Translations under genes and position numbers: made by a program
DNA from: Rickettsiales bacterium
Lineage (GTDB): Bacteria > Pseudomonadota > Alphaproteobacteria > Rickettsiales > Anaplasmataceae
Assembly: GCA_031284675.1 (NCBI GenBank)
Contig: JAITXQ010000086.1
Span: 1 to 7,355, forward strand
Direction: 5' to 3'
Length of the DNA stretch: 7,355 nt
Notes under the pieces: model-generated
Seen by the model: the letters and a program-made list of their open reading frames with translations, nothing else
What the model was told of the DNA's origin: nothing
Databases searched by the model: none
Part shown: positions 1 through 5,999 of the stretch, one piece after another
How the letters are laid out: each line of letters starts with the position of its first letter
Numbering within the stretch: the first letter of the stretch is position 1

Positions 1-98
1 AAACAAAACAGTTTTGTTATATCTTCCATGGGTAACCTCATCTATTTTTTTTGTATTTGTTGAGTTTATCCTACTCTCCTGCCTTTTCTATTCTCTTT

Positions 99-117
99 TT
101 AATCCAGAATTAGCGTT
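99..117 (+). repeat. 19-bp repeat, left copy (inverted partner at 7238-7256)
   Basis: TTAATCCAGAATTAGCGTT is perfectly repeated in inverse orientation at 7238-7256, 19 of 19 bases. Both copies have a pyrimidine-rich tract on the same side (read in the same orientation), and both tracts contain CTACTCTC (71-78 here; 7320-7313 on the minus strand at the right end), so they look like diverged members of one longer repeat family. The sequence just inside the left copy forms an imperfect hairpin: 109-118 pairs with 129-138 (ATTAGCGTTT against AAACGCCAAT, one mismatch). The pair brackets the whole gene cluster. No transposase is present, so calling these the ends of a mobile element would be unsupported. 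Confidence 0.6.
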
Positions 118-239
118 TAAAACATAAAAAACGCCAATATTTTAAAGCGGATAATAACCACGGGGCTTCTTTTGCCTTTTTTTTATTTGGTAAATTTCTT
201 AATATTTATAGCTAAAGCAATTTAAGAGCCCGTGAAGGG

Positions 240-370
240 TGTCATTCCAGTGCTTGGCACTGGAATCCAGTCTTTATTATACAGTCACTTGACACGTTCA
301 TTTAAAGTTAAGTTTTCTGGATCCCAGTGTCTGGGCACTGGGATGACAAAAAAAGGAGCTCTGGGATGAC
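240..370. repeat. Composite Wolbachia-type palindromic element (intergenic copy)
   Basis: Two strong palindromes lie about 55 bases apart. The first has 10-bp arms, ATTCCAGTGC (244-253) and GCACTGGAAT (257-266), with a 3-base loop. The second has 9-bp arms, ATCCCAGTG (321-329) and CACTGGGAT (336-344), with a 6-base loop. The outer ends, TGTCATTCCAG (240-250) and CTGGGATGACA (338-348), form terminal inverted repeats with one mismatch. A further half copy, CTGGGATGAC, follows at 361-370 after an A-rich spacer. The same sequences occur inside addA at three places. The family matches known Wolbachia palindromic repeats; the exact boundaries are uncertain. Confidence 0.8.
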
Positions 371-429
371 GAATTTGTTGTTTTTTAAATTGTTGCTAAA
401 CCAGAATTATTTTAGCTATAGATTCTTTT

Positions 430-445
430 ATTGCACTCTTGCAAT
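430..445 (-). terminator. Weak hairpin just downstream of addA
   Basis: A perfect 6-bp stem, ATTGCA (430-435) and TGCAAT (440-445), with a 4-base loop begins 9 bases after the addA stop codon. In the addA transcript it is followed by A residues, not a U tract, so it is not a textbook intrinsic terminator. It may stabilise the 3' end or simply be chance in AT-rich sequence. Confidence 0.2.
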
Positions 446-454
446 CAAGTTTCA

Positions 455-3400
455 TCAAAAGTCAGATTGAATGGTTAAATCTTCCACCCAAATGACCACG
501 CACTCTATCTGCTTGTTTGGATATATCTCTTGTACTAAGGTTTTATAGATCAACATCTGTTTTTTTATCTCATTTAATAAGAAAGTAGAAACGTTACGGT
601 GTGATTTATAGTCAATTATGATTGCTTTATCTTGCGTTATGCATAGCCTATCCAGTCGTACTAATACTGGTTCGCCATCGATTATTCCACTCAGTGTAAT
701 TTCTGATTTGCCCTCTAAGTCAAATAGGTAATCATATTTTTCATTAAAGGCTAATATTTTACTATAAATTTCATCCTTATTTTCGCTGGTGTTTATATTA
801 TCAAGGTATTTCCTGACCCAATTTTTTCTCCTATCTTTCTCTATCTTAGGCATATACTGCAATATGCTGTGAATGATCAGGCCTCTTGCATAACCATCTG
901 TCATTCCAGTGCTCTTTTTTTTGTCATCCCAGTGCTCCGACACTGGGATCCAGAAATTAGATTCCAGCATTAAGTGCTGGAATGACACCGAAGAGTGGGC
1001 TAAAGCTGGCGGAAGGAAAATTACCGGAATATCAAAATAATCACGTTTTTTATAAATATAAGGGTAGTTTGCATTCATACATAGTACTTCAACTTCTTCT
1101 TTAAATATTGGCTGTAAGTATGCTTGTTTCTTTTCATATGGTTCTCCATACTGAGTGATTAGATCATACCAAGAGCCCTTTTGCATTGGCTCTTTACCTA
1201 AGATGTATAACTCATCTTCAGCACGTGTGAGTGCTACGTATAATAAACGCAAATATTCATTATAATCCTCTAGTTTTTTCTCTCTTTTTACTTGATCACA
1301 ATAAGCGTTGTTGTTTTTTCCACGCCAAAATGGTGCTTCCGTTCCATCAAAGATGATGCTTTCATTGTTTCTTGGTACTGTGTTTGTATCAACCAAAAAT
1401 ACTATGGGAGCTTGCAGACCTTTTGATTTATGGATTGTCATTATTCGCACAGCATTGCGTTCTGATTGCATATCATTTTTAATCTCCGGATTATTCTCTT
1501 TGATCCACTGAACAAATGCTTGAAGGGATGGGTTTTCAAATTGCAATACAAGGTTCATAAATTCGTCTAGGACCTCAAAGCACTCAAGACCTAGTCTTGC
1601 AGCAAATTTCTTCTTACCTGTGCGCAGTATATGCGTGAATAATGCAAGTGGAGATTCTATCTGAGATAAGTTAATGAGATAGTTTAATTCACTATAGATA
1701 ACCCCAGAATAATCCTGAAGTCTTTCCCATAGTGAATGCTCTTTACGATCGTATGCAATATTAAATAAATCATCCTCGGTGAAATTAAATAGTGGTGATT
1801 TTAAAGCATTTGCAAGAGCCAAATCATTTGCCGGAAGAAGCAAAAATTCGGTCAAAGCTATTAGATCTTGCACAGCTATGTAATCCATAATTCTAAAATA
1901 GTCCCGTCCTACAACTGGTACGTTTGCTTTTTTAAGCTCGCTTATTACGTAATCAACTAACACATTTCGTTGTCGTACCAGAATCATAATGTCTCTTGGT
2001 TCTATATGGCGATCTTTAGCGACTAAAATCCGCCCTTCATTTAACCAATTGTGAATTTTGTGGGCTATTGTTTGAGCAAGCAATCGGTCCGCTATTATAT
2101 AATTTTCTCTGCATGTCAGAGGAATTTGTAAAGCTTGCTGTTCTTCCTCTTTGCGCCTTGGTAACGCTGGCCAAATTTCAATGTATCCTTGATCGTTTTC
2201 TCTATGTGGAACATGTTTTATTTCATTATCAACAAAAGATATTTCTTCACGGAAGTTGTTAAATAATCTGTCTACAAGTGTCAAAACTTCTGGAGTTGAG
2301 CGAAATGACTTTTCAAGTTGGCATGATATCCAATCTCTACCGCCAGTTTTCGTATGAAAGTATTGTTGCATGTAGTTGAATAGATGGGGATTTGCTCCTT
2401 GAAATCTGTAAATGGACTGTTTTACGTCACCAACAACAAACAAGGTTCGCTTTTCATCATTACCGGCAAAAAATTCATCGCAGAGATTTGTTATAATTTT
2501 CCATTGACTGATGCTATTATCTTGTGCCTCATCAACGAGAATATGATCTATTTTTTGATCTAAGTTAAACAATACCCAATCTTTATGATCTGGATCGCTG
2601 AGAAGATTTGTTGCTAAATCAATTATATCATTATAGTCAAGCAGTGCATTTTTTGATTTTTCACTATTATATAAATCAACATATACTTTAAATATGCCAA
2701 GTAAACTACTGGTTCTTTTGAATATTTGATGAGAGTTCATGTTTTTTACGTAAGAGAATACCACATCCTGAACGTTTTCTACTATTTGCTCTGCATCTCT
2801 AAACTTCTCCAAAATATTTTTTGTTATGATGGATGATATGCTCTTTTTTTCGTTTGATTCCGATTTTAAAAAGACCTTGGCTAGGTTTTCTATGTCCTCT
2901 TTATCTGTGTTGTTATACCAATCATAGAGCATTGTACTGTAACTCTGATCTCTTTTACTGCCCTCACTTAATATTTCAGCTAATCTTTTTATGTGCTCAG
3001 TCGTTCCACTCTGTAAGTCATAAATTTCATCTGGAGCATTGAGTTTTTCTTTGATATATTCCAAACTATTAGATATCACGCACGTATTTTCTTCATAGAT
3101 CCCAGTGTCAAGCACTGGGATGACAGAAAGTGCTCTTTTTACACATAAAGTATAAAGCAAATCGCGTAGTTTATTTTCATCAATTTCAGTTGCAATGAAG
3201 TTTATACTATCTTGCACAGCCTCATTATGAAGCACTTTATCAAACACGATAGAATGTAATTCTTTACATTCACTCAGCGCACAATTTGGAGCAATGCCAG
3301 CTTCTATGGGAAAGCTAGAAATTAATTTGTAACAAAAAGCGTGTATGGTTTGTATGGTTAGACCAAGGTTTTCCAGTTCAGAGAAAAGCCTTTTTGCTCT

Positions 3401-3748
3401 TGTTAAATAATCTTCATTTTCTCTGGATCCCAGTGTCAAGCACTGGGACGGCAAATAGGGACGCTGGGATGACAAGGGGTGGCACTGGGATGACATCGGA
3501 AAGAAATCTAATTGTTCTAAAGATGTTATTAATTCGCTATTTGAGCATATTGCCCACTTGCTGAGTATACTGTGAATGCGATTCTCCATCTCATTTGCTG
3601 CAGCATTGGTAAATGTTAAGCAGAGAATATTTCTTTTGTTTTCTAATAAAAGTCTTAATACTCTGTCTATTAAGATTTTTGTTTTGCCTGTACCAGCAGA
3701 TGCATTTACCCATACAGAGAAATTAGGATTTATAGCATTTGTTCTCAT
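455..3748 (-). CDS. addA: AddA-type ATP-dependent helicase/exonuclease subunit A, with three in-frame palindromic repeat insertions
   Basis: AddA of the AddAB complex is a UvrD/Rep-family (SF1) helicase fused to a RecB-like nuclease; it resects double-strand breaks for RecA-dependent repair in the cytoplasm. With the start at 3748 the protein has 1097 residues. Visible helicase motifs: Walker A AGTGKT (18-23), Ia LTFTNAAANEM (44-54), Ib TIQTIHAFC (131-139), Walker B VDEAQD (405-410), III GDVKQSIYRFQGA (440-452), IV around FRS (482-484), V TIHKSKGL (771-778) and VI YVALTRA (837-843). The C-terminal nuclease shows RGLIIH (His960), LDRL (Asp1033) and IDYK (Asp1046, Lys1048). All key residues are present, so the gene is probably functional although repeat sequence encodes about residues 85-109, 208-218 and 921-950. 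The frame extends to an ATG at 3790 (14 more residues, MLFLVNFYTIFALL), but that start overlaps both promoters; Met at 3748 is preferred. No clear Shine-Dalgarno site supports either. The partner addB is not in this window. Confidence 0.92.
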   Translation of the reverse strand: MRTNAINPNFSVWVNASAGTGKTKILIDRVLRLLLENKRNILCLTFTNAAANEMENRIHSILSKWAICSNSELITSLEQLDFFPMSSQCHPLSSQRPYLPSQCLTLGSRENEDYLTRAKRLFSELENLGLTIQTIHAFCYKLISSFPIEAGIAPNCALSECKELHSIVFDKVLHNEAVQDSINFIATEIDENKLRDLLYTLCVKRALSVIPVLDTGIYEENTCVISNSLEYIKEKLNAPDEIYDLQSGTTEHIKRLAEILSEGSKRDQSYSTMLYDWYNNTDKEDIENLAKVFLKSESNEKKSISSIITKNILEKFRDAEQIVENVQDVVFSYVKNMNSHQIFKRTSSLLGIFKVYVDLYNSEKSKNALLDYNDIIDLATNLLSDPDHKDWVLFNLDQKIDHILVDEAQDNSISQWKIITNLCDEFFAGNDEKRTLFVVGDVKQSIYRFQGANPHLFNYMQQYFHTKTGGRDWISCQLEKSFRSTPEVLTLVDRLFNNFREEISFVDNEIKHVPHRENDQGYIEIWPALPRRKEEEQQALQIPLTCRENYIIADRLLAQTIAHKIHNWLNEGRILVAKDRHIEPRDIMILVRQRNVLVDYVISELKKANVPVVGRDYFRIMDYIAVQDLIALTEFLLLPANDLALANALKSPLFNFTEDDLFNIAYDRKEHSLWERLQDYSGVIYSELNYLINLSQIESPLALFTHILRTGKKKFAARLGLECFEVLDEFMNLVLQFENPSLQAFVQWIKENNPEIKNDMQSERNAVRIMTIHKSKGLQAPIVFLVDTNTVPRNNESIIFDGTEAPFWRGKNNNAYCDQVKREKKLEDYNEYLRLLYVALTRAEDELYILGKEPMQKGSWYDLITQYGEPYEKKQAYLQPIFKEEVEVLCMNANYPYIYKKRDYFDIPVIFLPPALAHSSVSFQHLMLESNFWIPVSEHWDDKKKSTGMTDGYARGLIIHSILQYMPKIEKDRRKNWVRKYLDNINTSENKDEIYSKILAFNEKYDYLFDLEGKSEITLSGIIDGEPVLVRLDRLCITQDKAIIIDYKSHRNVSTFLLNEIKKQMLIYKTLVQEIYPNKQIECVVIWVEDLTIQSDF
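899..987. repeat. Palindromic element inside addA, copy 3 (linker before nuclease domain)
   Basis: The element has terminal inverted repeats TGTCATTCCAG (899-909) and CTGGAATGACA (977-987), a perfect 11-bp match. Inside are two further palindromes: ATCCCAGTG (926-934) with CACTGGGAT (941-949), loop 6; and ATTCCAGCA (961-969) with TGCTGGAAT (975-983), loop 5. It is translated as about residues 921-950 of AddA, between helicase motif VI and the RGLIIH motif that opens the nuclease domain. The frame stays open throughout. It is the largest of the three addA copies and has the same composite layout as the intergenic copy at 240-370. Confidence 0.85.
3099..3124. repeat. Palindromic element inside addA, copy 2 (single hairpin)
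   Basis: This is a minimal copy: perfect 9-bp arms ATCCCAGTG (3099-3107) and CACTGGGAT (3113-3121) around the loop TCAAG, then GAC. It is translated as VIPVLDTGI, part of about residues 208-218 of AddA, in the region between helicase motifs Ib and II. Arms and loop are identical to the core of copy 1 at 3427-3448 apart from one arm-end base, which suggests recent spread or gene conversion. The precise insert boundaries cannot be set without an uninterrupted homologue. Confidence 0.8.
3424..3496. repeat. Palindromic element inside addA, copy 1 (hairpin plus two tandem half copies)
   Basis: A full hairpin, ATCCCAGTG (3427-3435) and CACTGGGA (3441-3448) with loop TCAAG, is followed by two half copies in the same orientation: GCTGGGATGAC (3463-3473) and CACTGGGATGAC (3483-3494). 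It is translated as about residues 85-109 of AddA, lying between motif Ia and motif Ib. The peptide is rich in Ser, Gln, Pro and Cys (for example MSSQCHPLSSQ), unlike the Lys/Asn/Ile/Glu-rich host protein around it. Confidence 0.82.
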
Positions 3749-3773
3749 CAGAAGTGCGAAGATCGTATAGAAG

Positions 3774-3802
3774 TTGACTAAAAATAGCATTATAAATATA
3801 AT
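3774..3802 (+). promoter_or_regulatory. Near-consensus sigma-70 promoter for ispE
   Basis: TTGACT (3774-3779) and TATAAT (3797-3802) are separated by exactly 17 bases: five of six at -35 and six of six at -10 against the bacterial consensus. Transcription would start near 3809, giving a leader of about 22 bases before the ispE ATG at 3831. It probably drives ispE, the DUF498 gene and the permease gene together. It overlaps the first codons of the longer possible addA reading frame. Confidence 0.65.
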
Positions 3803-3818
3803 GTAAAAGTAGTGTTAG
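3789..3818 (-). promoter_or_regulatory. Candidate divergent promoter for addA
   Basis: On the minus strand a perfect TATAAT -10 (3794-3789) has a CTAACA -35 (3818-3813; four of six) at 18-base spacing. Transcription would start around 3782, downstream of the ATG at 3790 but about 34 bases upstream of the ATG at 3748, which favours the shorter AddA. The -35 is weak and the region is AT-rich, so chance matching is possible. Confidence 0.35.
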
Positions 3819-3830
3819 TGAAGATATATA

Positions 3831-4697
3831 ATGAAAAGTTTTTGCGTAAAGGCTCCTGCAAAAATTAATCTTTTTTTACATATTGTAGAAAAAAAAGAAA
3901 CAGGATATCACTTAATTGAAGGCTTATTTGTCTTTGCCAATCTTTCTAATTTTTTGGAGATAAAAGTAAGTGAAAAGAATTTTAGATATGATAACTCTAC
4001 AGTTGAATTCATAAATTCCGAGTCTAAAATAAATAACCAGTATAATACCGTGATGAAAGCAGTTAATCTGCTTCTTAGATATGCTCCTAGCCGTACTAAG
4101 GTCTCCACAAAAGTTGCAAAAAATATACCAACTGCTGCAGGTTTGGGAAGCGGATCCTCAGATGCTGGAGCTGTGATACGTACGCTAGGAAAGTTATGGA
4201 AGATTGATAGGCAGATTTTAAATGAAATAGCCTTAAACGTTGGTGCTGATGTTCCCGCAAGCATAGATAGCAAGCCAGTTTTTGTTAGAGGTATTGGTGA
4301 AGAATTGTGCCGTGTCCAAAACTTTTCCTTATCCACAAATATAGTGCTTGTAAAGCCAAAGAGAAAGTTTTTGAGCACACCGGAAGTGTTTTCCAAATAT
4401 GAAGGAGAATTTTCTAAGCCAATGACATGGAATGATGATGCCGAGAAAGATTTATTAAAGCTTCTTAAAGAAACAAGAAACGATCTTCAAGAAATAGCAA
4501 TAAGTCTTATCCCTGAAATTGAGGATGTAATATCAGCACTAGAGTCACAAAAAGGCTCTATACTTTCTCGCATGTCAGGCAGTGGTGTAGCATGCTTTGG
4601 AATATTTGACAACGAAGAAAATGCAAAAGCTGCTGCAGTTAATATCAGAGAAAAGCAGCCAGAATGGTGGGTATGCGACACTCAATTAATAGTTTGA
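3831..4697 (+). CDS. ispE: 4-diphosphocytidyl-2-C-methyl-D-erythritol kinase (IspE)
   Basis: IspE is the ATP-dependent GHMP-family kinase that phosphorylates the 2-hydroxyl of 4-diphosphocytidyl-2-C-methyl-D-erythritol, a middle step of the MEP route to IPP and DMAPP; in this kind of organism the products supply polyprenyl carriers and other prenyl groups. At 288 residues it is of normal family length. Motif 1, APAKINLFLHI, is at 8-18 with the expected Lys11; TGYH is at 24-27. The glycine-rich ATP loop PTAAGLGSGSSDAGA spans 100-114. GADVP places the likely catalytic Asp at 140. The C-terminal motif MSGSGVACFGIF spans 248-259. The ATG at 3831 immediately precedes motif 1, so the start is well supported; only a weak GAAG lies upstream (3820-3823). 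It is first in a tight three-gene run behind a strong promoter. Confidence 0.96.
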   Translation: MKSFCVKAPAKINLFLHIVEKKETGYHLIEGLFVFANLSNFLEIKVSEKNFRYDNSTVEFINSESKINNQYNTVMKAVNLLLRYAPSRTKVSTKVAKNIPTAAGLGSGSSDAGAVIRTLGKLWKIDRQILNEIALNVGADVPASIDSKPVFVRGIGEELCRVQNFSLSTNIVLVKPKRKFLSTPEVFSKYEGEFSKPMTWNDDAEKDLLKLLKETRNDLQEIAISLIPEIEDVISALESQKGSILSRMSGSGVACFGIFDNEENAKAAAVNIREKQPEWWVCDTQLIV

Positions 4698-4701
4698 TTT
4701 T

Positions 4702-5058
4702 ATGCCTTTAATTCTCAAGAATAAAAATTTTATAAATGGGTATCAGGAAGGAAAATTTGTGGTGAATAATCGAGAATATTATGGCTCAATTATAGTTTTT
4801 TCTGAAAAGGTGATTGAATTGAAAGAAAGTGATATAAATAGCAAGGAGCATTTTGAATCTTTTTTAACGGAAGAAATAGAAATTTTGTTAATAGGTACTG
4901 GTAAAACACGCAATATACCAAGTTCTTCAATTAAGTCTTATCTTATGGAACAAAAAGGTTTAAATTTTGAATTTATGACAACCGGTGCAGCATGCAGAAC
5001 CCATAACGTTTTAATATCCGAAAGCAGGTTTGTTGCTACTTATCTAATAGCCATATAG
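4702..5058 (+). CDS. Mth938-like / DUF498 (NDUFAF3-related) domain protein
   Basis: This 118-residue protein is a single Mth938-like domain (DUF498/DUF598). The diagnostic parts are the LLIGTG strand-turn (62-67) followed by a Pro, and the C-terminal signature MTTGAACRTHNVLISESR (92-109), ending in a hydrophobic strand, VATYLIAI. The mitochondrial member of this family, NDUFAF3, helps assemble respiratory complex I; bacterial members are common in alphaproteobacteria but their role is not settled, so a complex I link here is inference only. It starts 4 bases after the ispE stop and ends 1 base before the permease start, and has no visible ribosome binding site of its own, suggesting translational coupling. 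No signal peptide or membrane segment is seen. Confidence 0.88.
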   Translation: MPLILKNKNFINGYQEGKFVVNNREYYGSIIVFSEKVIELKESDINSKEHFESFLTEEIEILLIGTGKTRNIPSSSIKSYLMEQKGLNFEFMTTGAACRTHNVLISESRFVATYLIAI

Positions 5059-5059
5059 C

Positions 5060-5869
5060 ATGCTTGAAATATTTACCCAGGATTTTTTCATCAATAGTCT
5101 AATTGCACTAGTCATAATTAGCCTAGTAACAGGTGCTTTAGGATCATTTATGATATGGCAAAGATTGTCGTATCTGGGTGATAGCTTATCCCATTCTTCA
5201 TTGCTTGGCATTGCATTGGCTTTAATTTTTAAGATTAGCCCATCAATAAGCATAATGCTTATTGCAATTACATTTGCCATACTACTTTCCCTTAATTTTA
5301 ATAGGTTATATTCTGTTGATACGATATTGAACATCGTTACCAATGTAGTTTTATCATTAAGTTTAATACTGATGTCTTTTCTTCCATCGGGCAATAATAG
5401 TATTATTAGCTCGTTATTTGGCGACATATTAACACTGGAACAGGGTGATATAATATTAATTTTTTTAACTTCTATAGTAGTTGCTCTGATATTAATATTT
5501 AGATGGCGCTATTGGCTAATGATTTCAATTAATCAAGATTTGGCAGTAGTTGAGAAAATTAACATTAATTTTGTTAGACTAGAATTCTTAATTACTCTTG
5601 CTATATTTATAGCAGTTTCTGCTCAATTAATAGGAATATTACTCATTGCTGCATTTTTGTTAATACCAGCAGCATCTGCAAGGTTAGTTTCAAAAACTCC
5701 AATGCAGATGATTGTTATTGCAACAGTTTTTTCTGTAATCTCTGGAATATCAGGCCTAATGTTATCTGCGAGTTTTGATTTATTAACTGGACCTGCAATT
5801 ATACTTGTTGCAGCTGTATATTTAATTATCGCTTATTTTATAAGGCTAGTATTAAGTAGGTTGGCTTAA
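5060..5869 (+). CDS. znuB: ABC-3 family metal ABC transporter permease (ZnuB-like)
   Basis: This is the inner-membrane permease of a zinc or manganese uptake ABC transporter (ABC-3 family, ZnuB/TroC/MntB type). It works with a cytoplasmic ATPase and a periplasmic metal-binding protein, neither encoded in this window. The 269 residues form about seven to eight hydrophobic helices. Family marks are LGDSLSHSSLLG at 39-50, matching the conserved GD-ALSH-ALLG stretch, and LIGILLIAAFLLIPAASAR at 190-208, the conserved PAA-containing helix near the C-terminus. Asp41 and His45 in the first motif are typical of the family. The ATG lies 1 base after the preceding stop, with no separate ribosome binding site. 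Zinc is the commonest substrate for rickettsial members, but sequence alone does not exclude manganese or iron. Confidence 0.9.
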   Translation: MLEIFTQDFFINSLIALVIISLVTGALGSFMIWQRLSYLGDSLSHSSLLGIALALIFKISPSISIMLIAITFAILLSLNFNRLYSVDTILNIVTNVVLSLSLILMSFLPSGNNSIISSLFGDILTLEQGDIILIFLTSIVVALILIFRWRYWLMISINQDLAVVEKININFVRLEFLITLAIFIAVSAQLIGILLIAAFLLIPAASARLVSKTPMQMIVIATVFSVISGISGLMLSASFDLLTGPAIILVAAVYLIIAYFIRLVLSRLA

Positions 5870-5877
5870 TTTTAGTC

Positions 5878-5905
5878 TTGAATGTCAATAATTTGGTAAT
5901 ATATT
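5878..5905 (+). promoter_or_regulatory. Possible promoter upstream of the small gene and holA
   Basis: TTGAAT (5878-5883) and TATATT (5900-5905) are spaced 16 bases apart. A rival pair is TTGGTA (5893-5898) and TATGAC (5916-5921), spaced 17. Neither stands out in such AT-rich sequence. The 130-base gap after the permease gene makes a new promoter somewhere here likely, but the choice between candidates is weak. Confidence 0.2.
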
Positions 5906-5918
5906 CATTATAAAGTAT

Positions 5919-5944
5919 GACTATCTTAGCGTAAAATAGTCTTT
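5919..5944 (+). terminator. Candidate terminator hairpin after the permease gene
   Basis: GACTAT (5919-5924) pairs with ATAGTC (5936-5941). Two more inner A:T pairs after a one-base mismatch give a stem of about nine with a 5-base loop. It is followed by TTTG and then further T-rich sequence. The position, 50 bases past the permease stop, suits a weak intrinsic terminator for the ispE transcript. The low G+C of the stem and the short T run keep confidence low; it could also be a leader structure for the next gene. Confidence 0.35.
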
Positions 5945-5987
5945 GCTATATTTTATTAGTATAGTAGTAATAAATTTTTAATTTTAT

Positions 5988-5991
5988 GGAG
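5988..5991 (+). promoter_or_regulatory. Ribosome binding site of the 62-residue protein gene
   Basis: GGAG lies 8 bases before the ATG at 6000. It is the only well-spaced Shine-Dalgarno site in this window and is the main evidence that the small gene is translated. Confidence 0.6.
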
Positions 5992-5999
5992 CAAGCAAT

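Larger units (their letters stand above)
1..454. other. Gene-free, repeat-bearing intergenic region downstream of addA
   Basis: No convincing coding region is seen on either strand. The stretch contains an 8-bp inverted repeat with one-base loop at 2-18 (AACAAAAC / GTTTTGTT), a pyrimidine-rich tract at about 65-100, the 19-bp repeat at 99-117 that recurs inverted at 7238-7256, an imperfect hairpin at 109-138, T-rich sequence around 170-190, and the composite palindromic element at 240-370. A 6-bp inverted repeat, GCTAAA / TTTAGC, lies at 395-416 with a 10-base loop. The mixture looks like accumulated repeat debris rather than a decayed gene, since no fragment of recognisable protein was found. 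Confidence 0.6.

Noticed and set aside
240..3496. Repeated palindromes considered as a CRISPR array
   Set aside because: The copies are few, irregularly spaced by up to kilobases, partly inside a gene, and lack uniform spacers; no cas genes are present.
1308..3770. Several plus-strand open frames of 64-69 codons (near 1308, 2068, 2833 and 3576) opposite addA
   Set aside because: They lie wholly antisense to a protein with all conserved helicase motifs, show no recognisable domains and have no ribosome binding sites; they are shadows of addA codon use.
3749..3790. Hydrophobic N-terminal extension of AddA read as a signal peptide or membrane anchor
   Set aside because: AddA is a cytoplasmic DNA enzyme, the extension overlaps two promoters, and the Met at 3748 gives a normal AddA start shortly before Walker A.
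3908..4681. Minus-strand open frames of 162 and 64 codons opposite ispE
   Set aside because: IspE on the plus strand has every expected motif and normal length; the antisense frames resemble no known protein.
5044..5427. Minus-strand open frame of 127 codons opposite the permease gene
   Set aside because: It is antisense to a clear ABC-3 permease and matches nothing; hydrophobic-protein codons often leave the opposite strand open.
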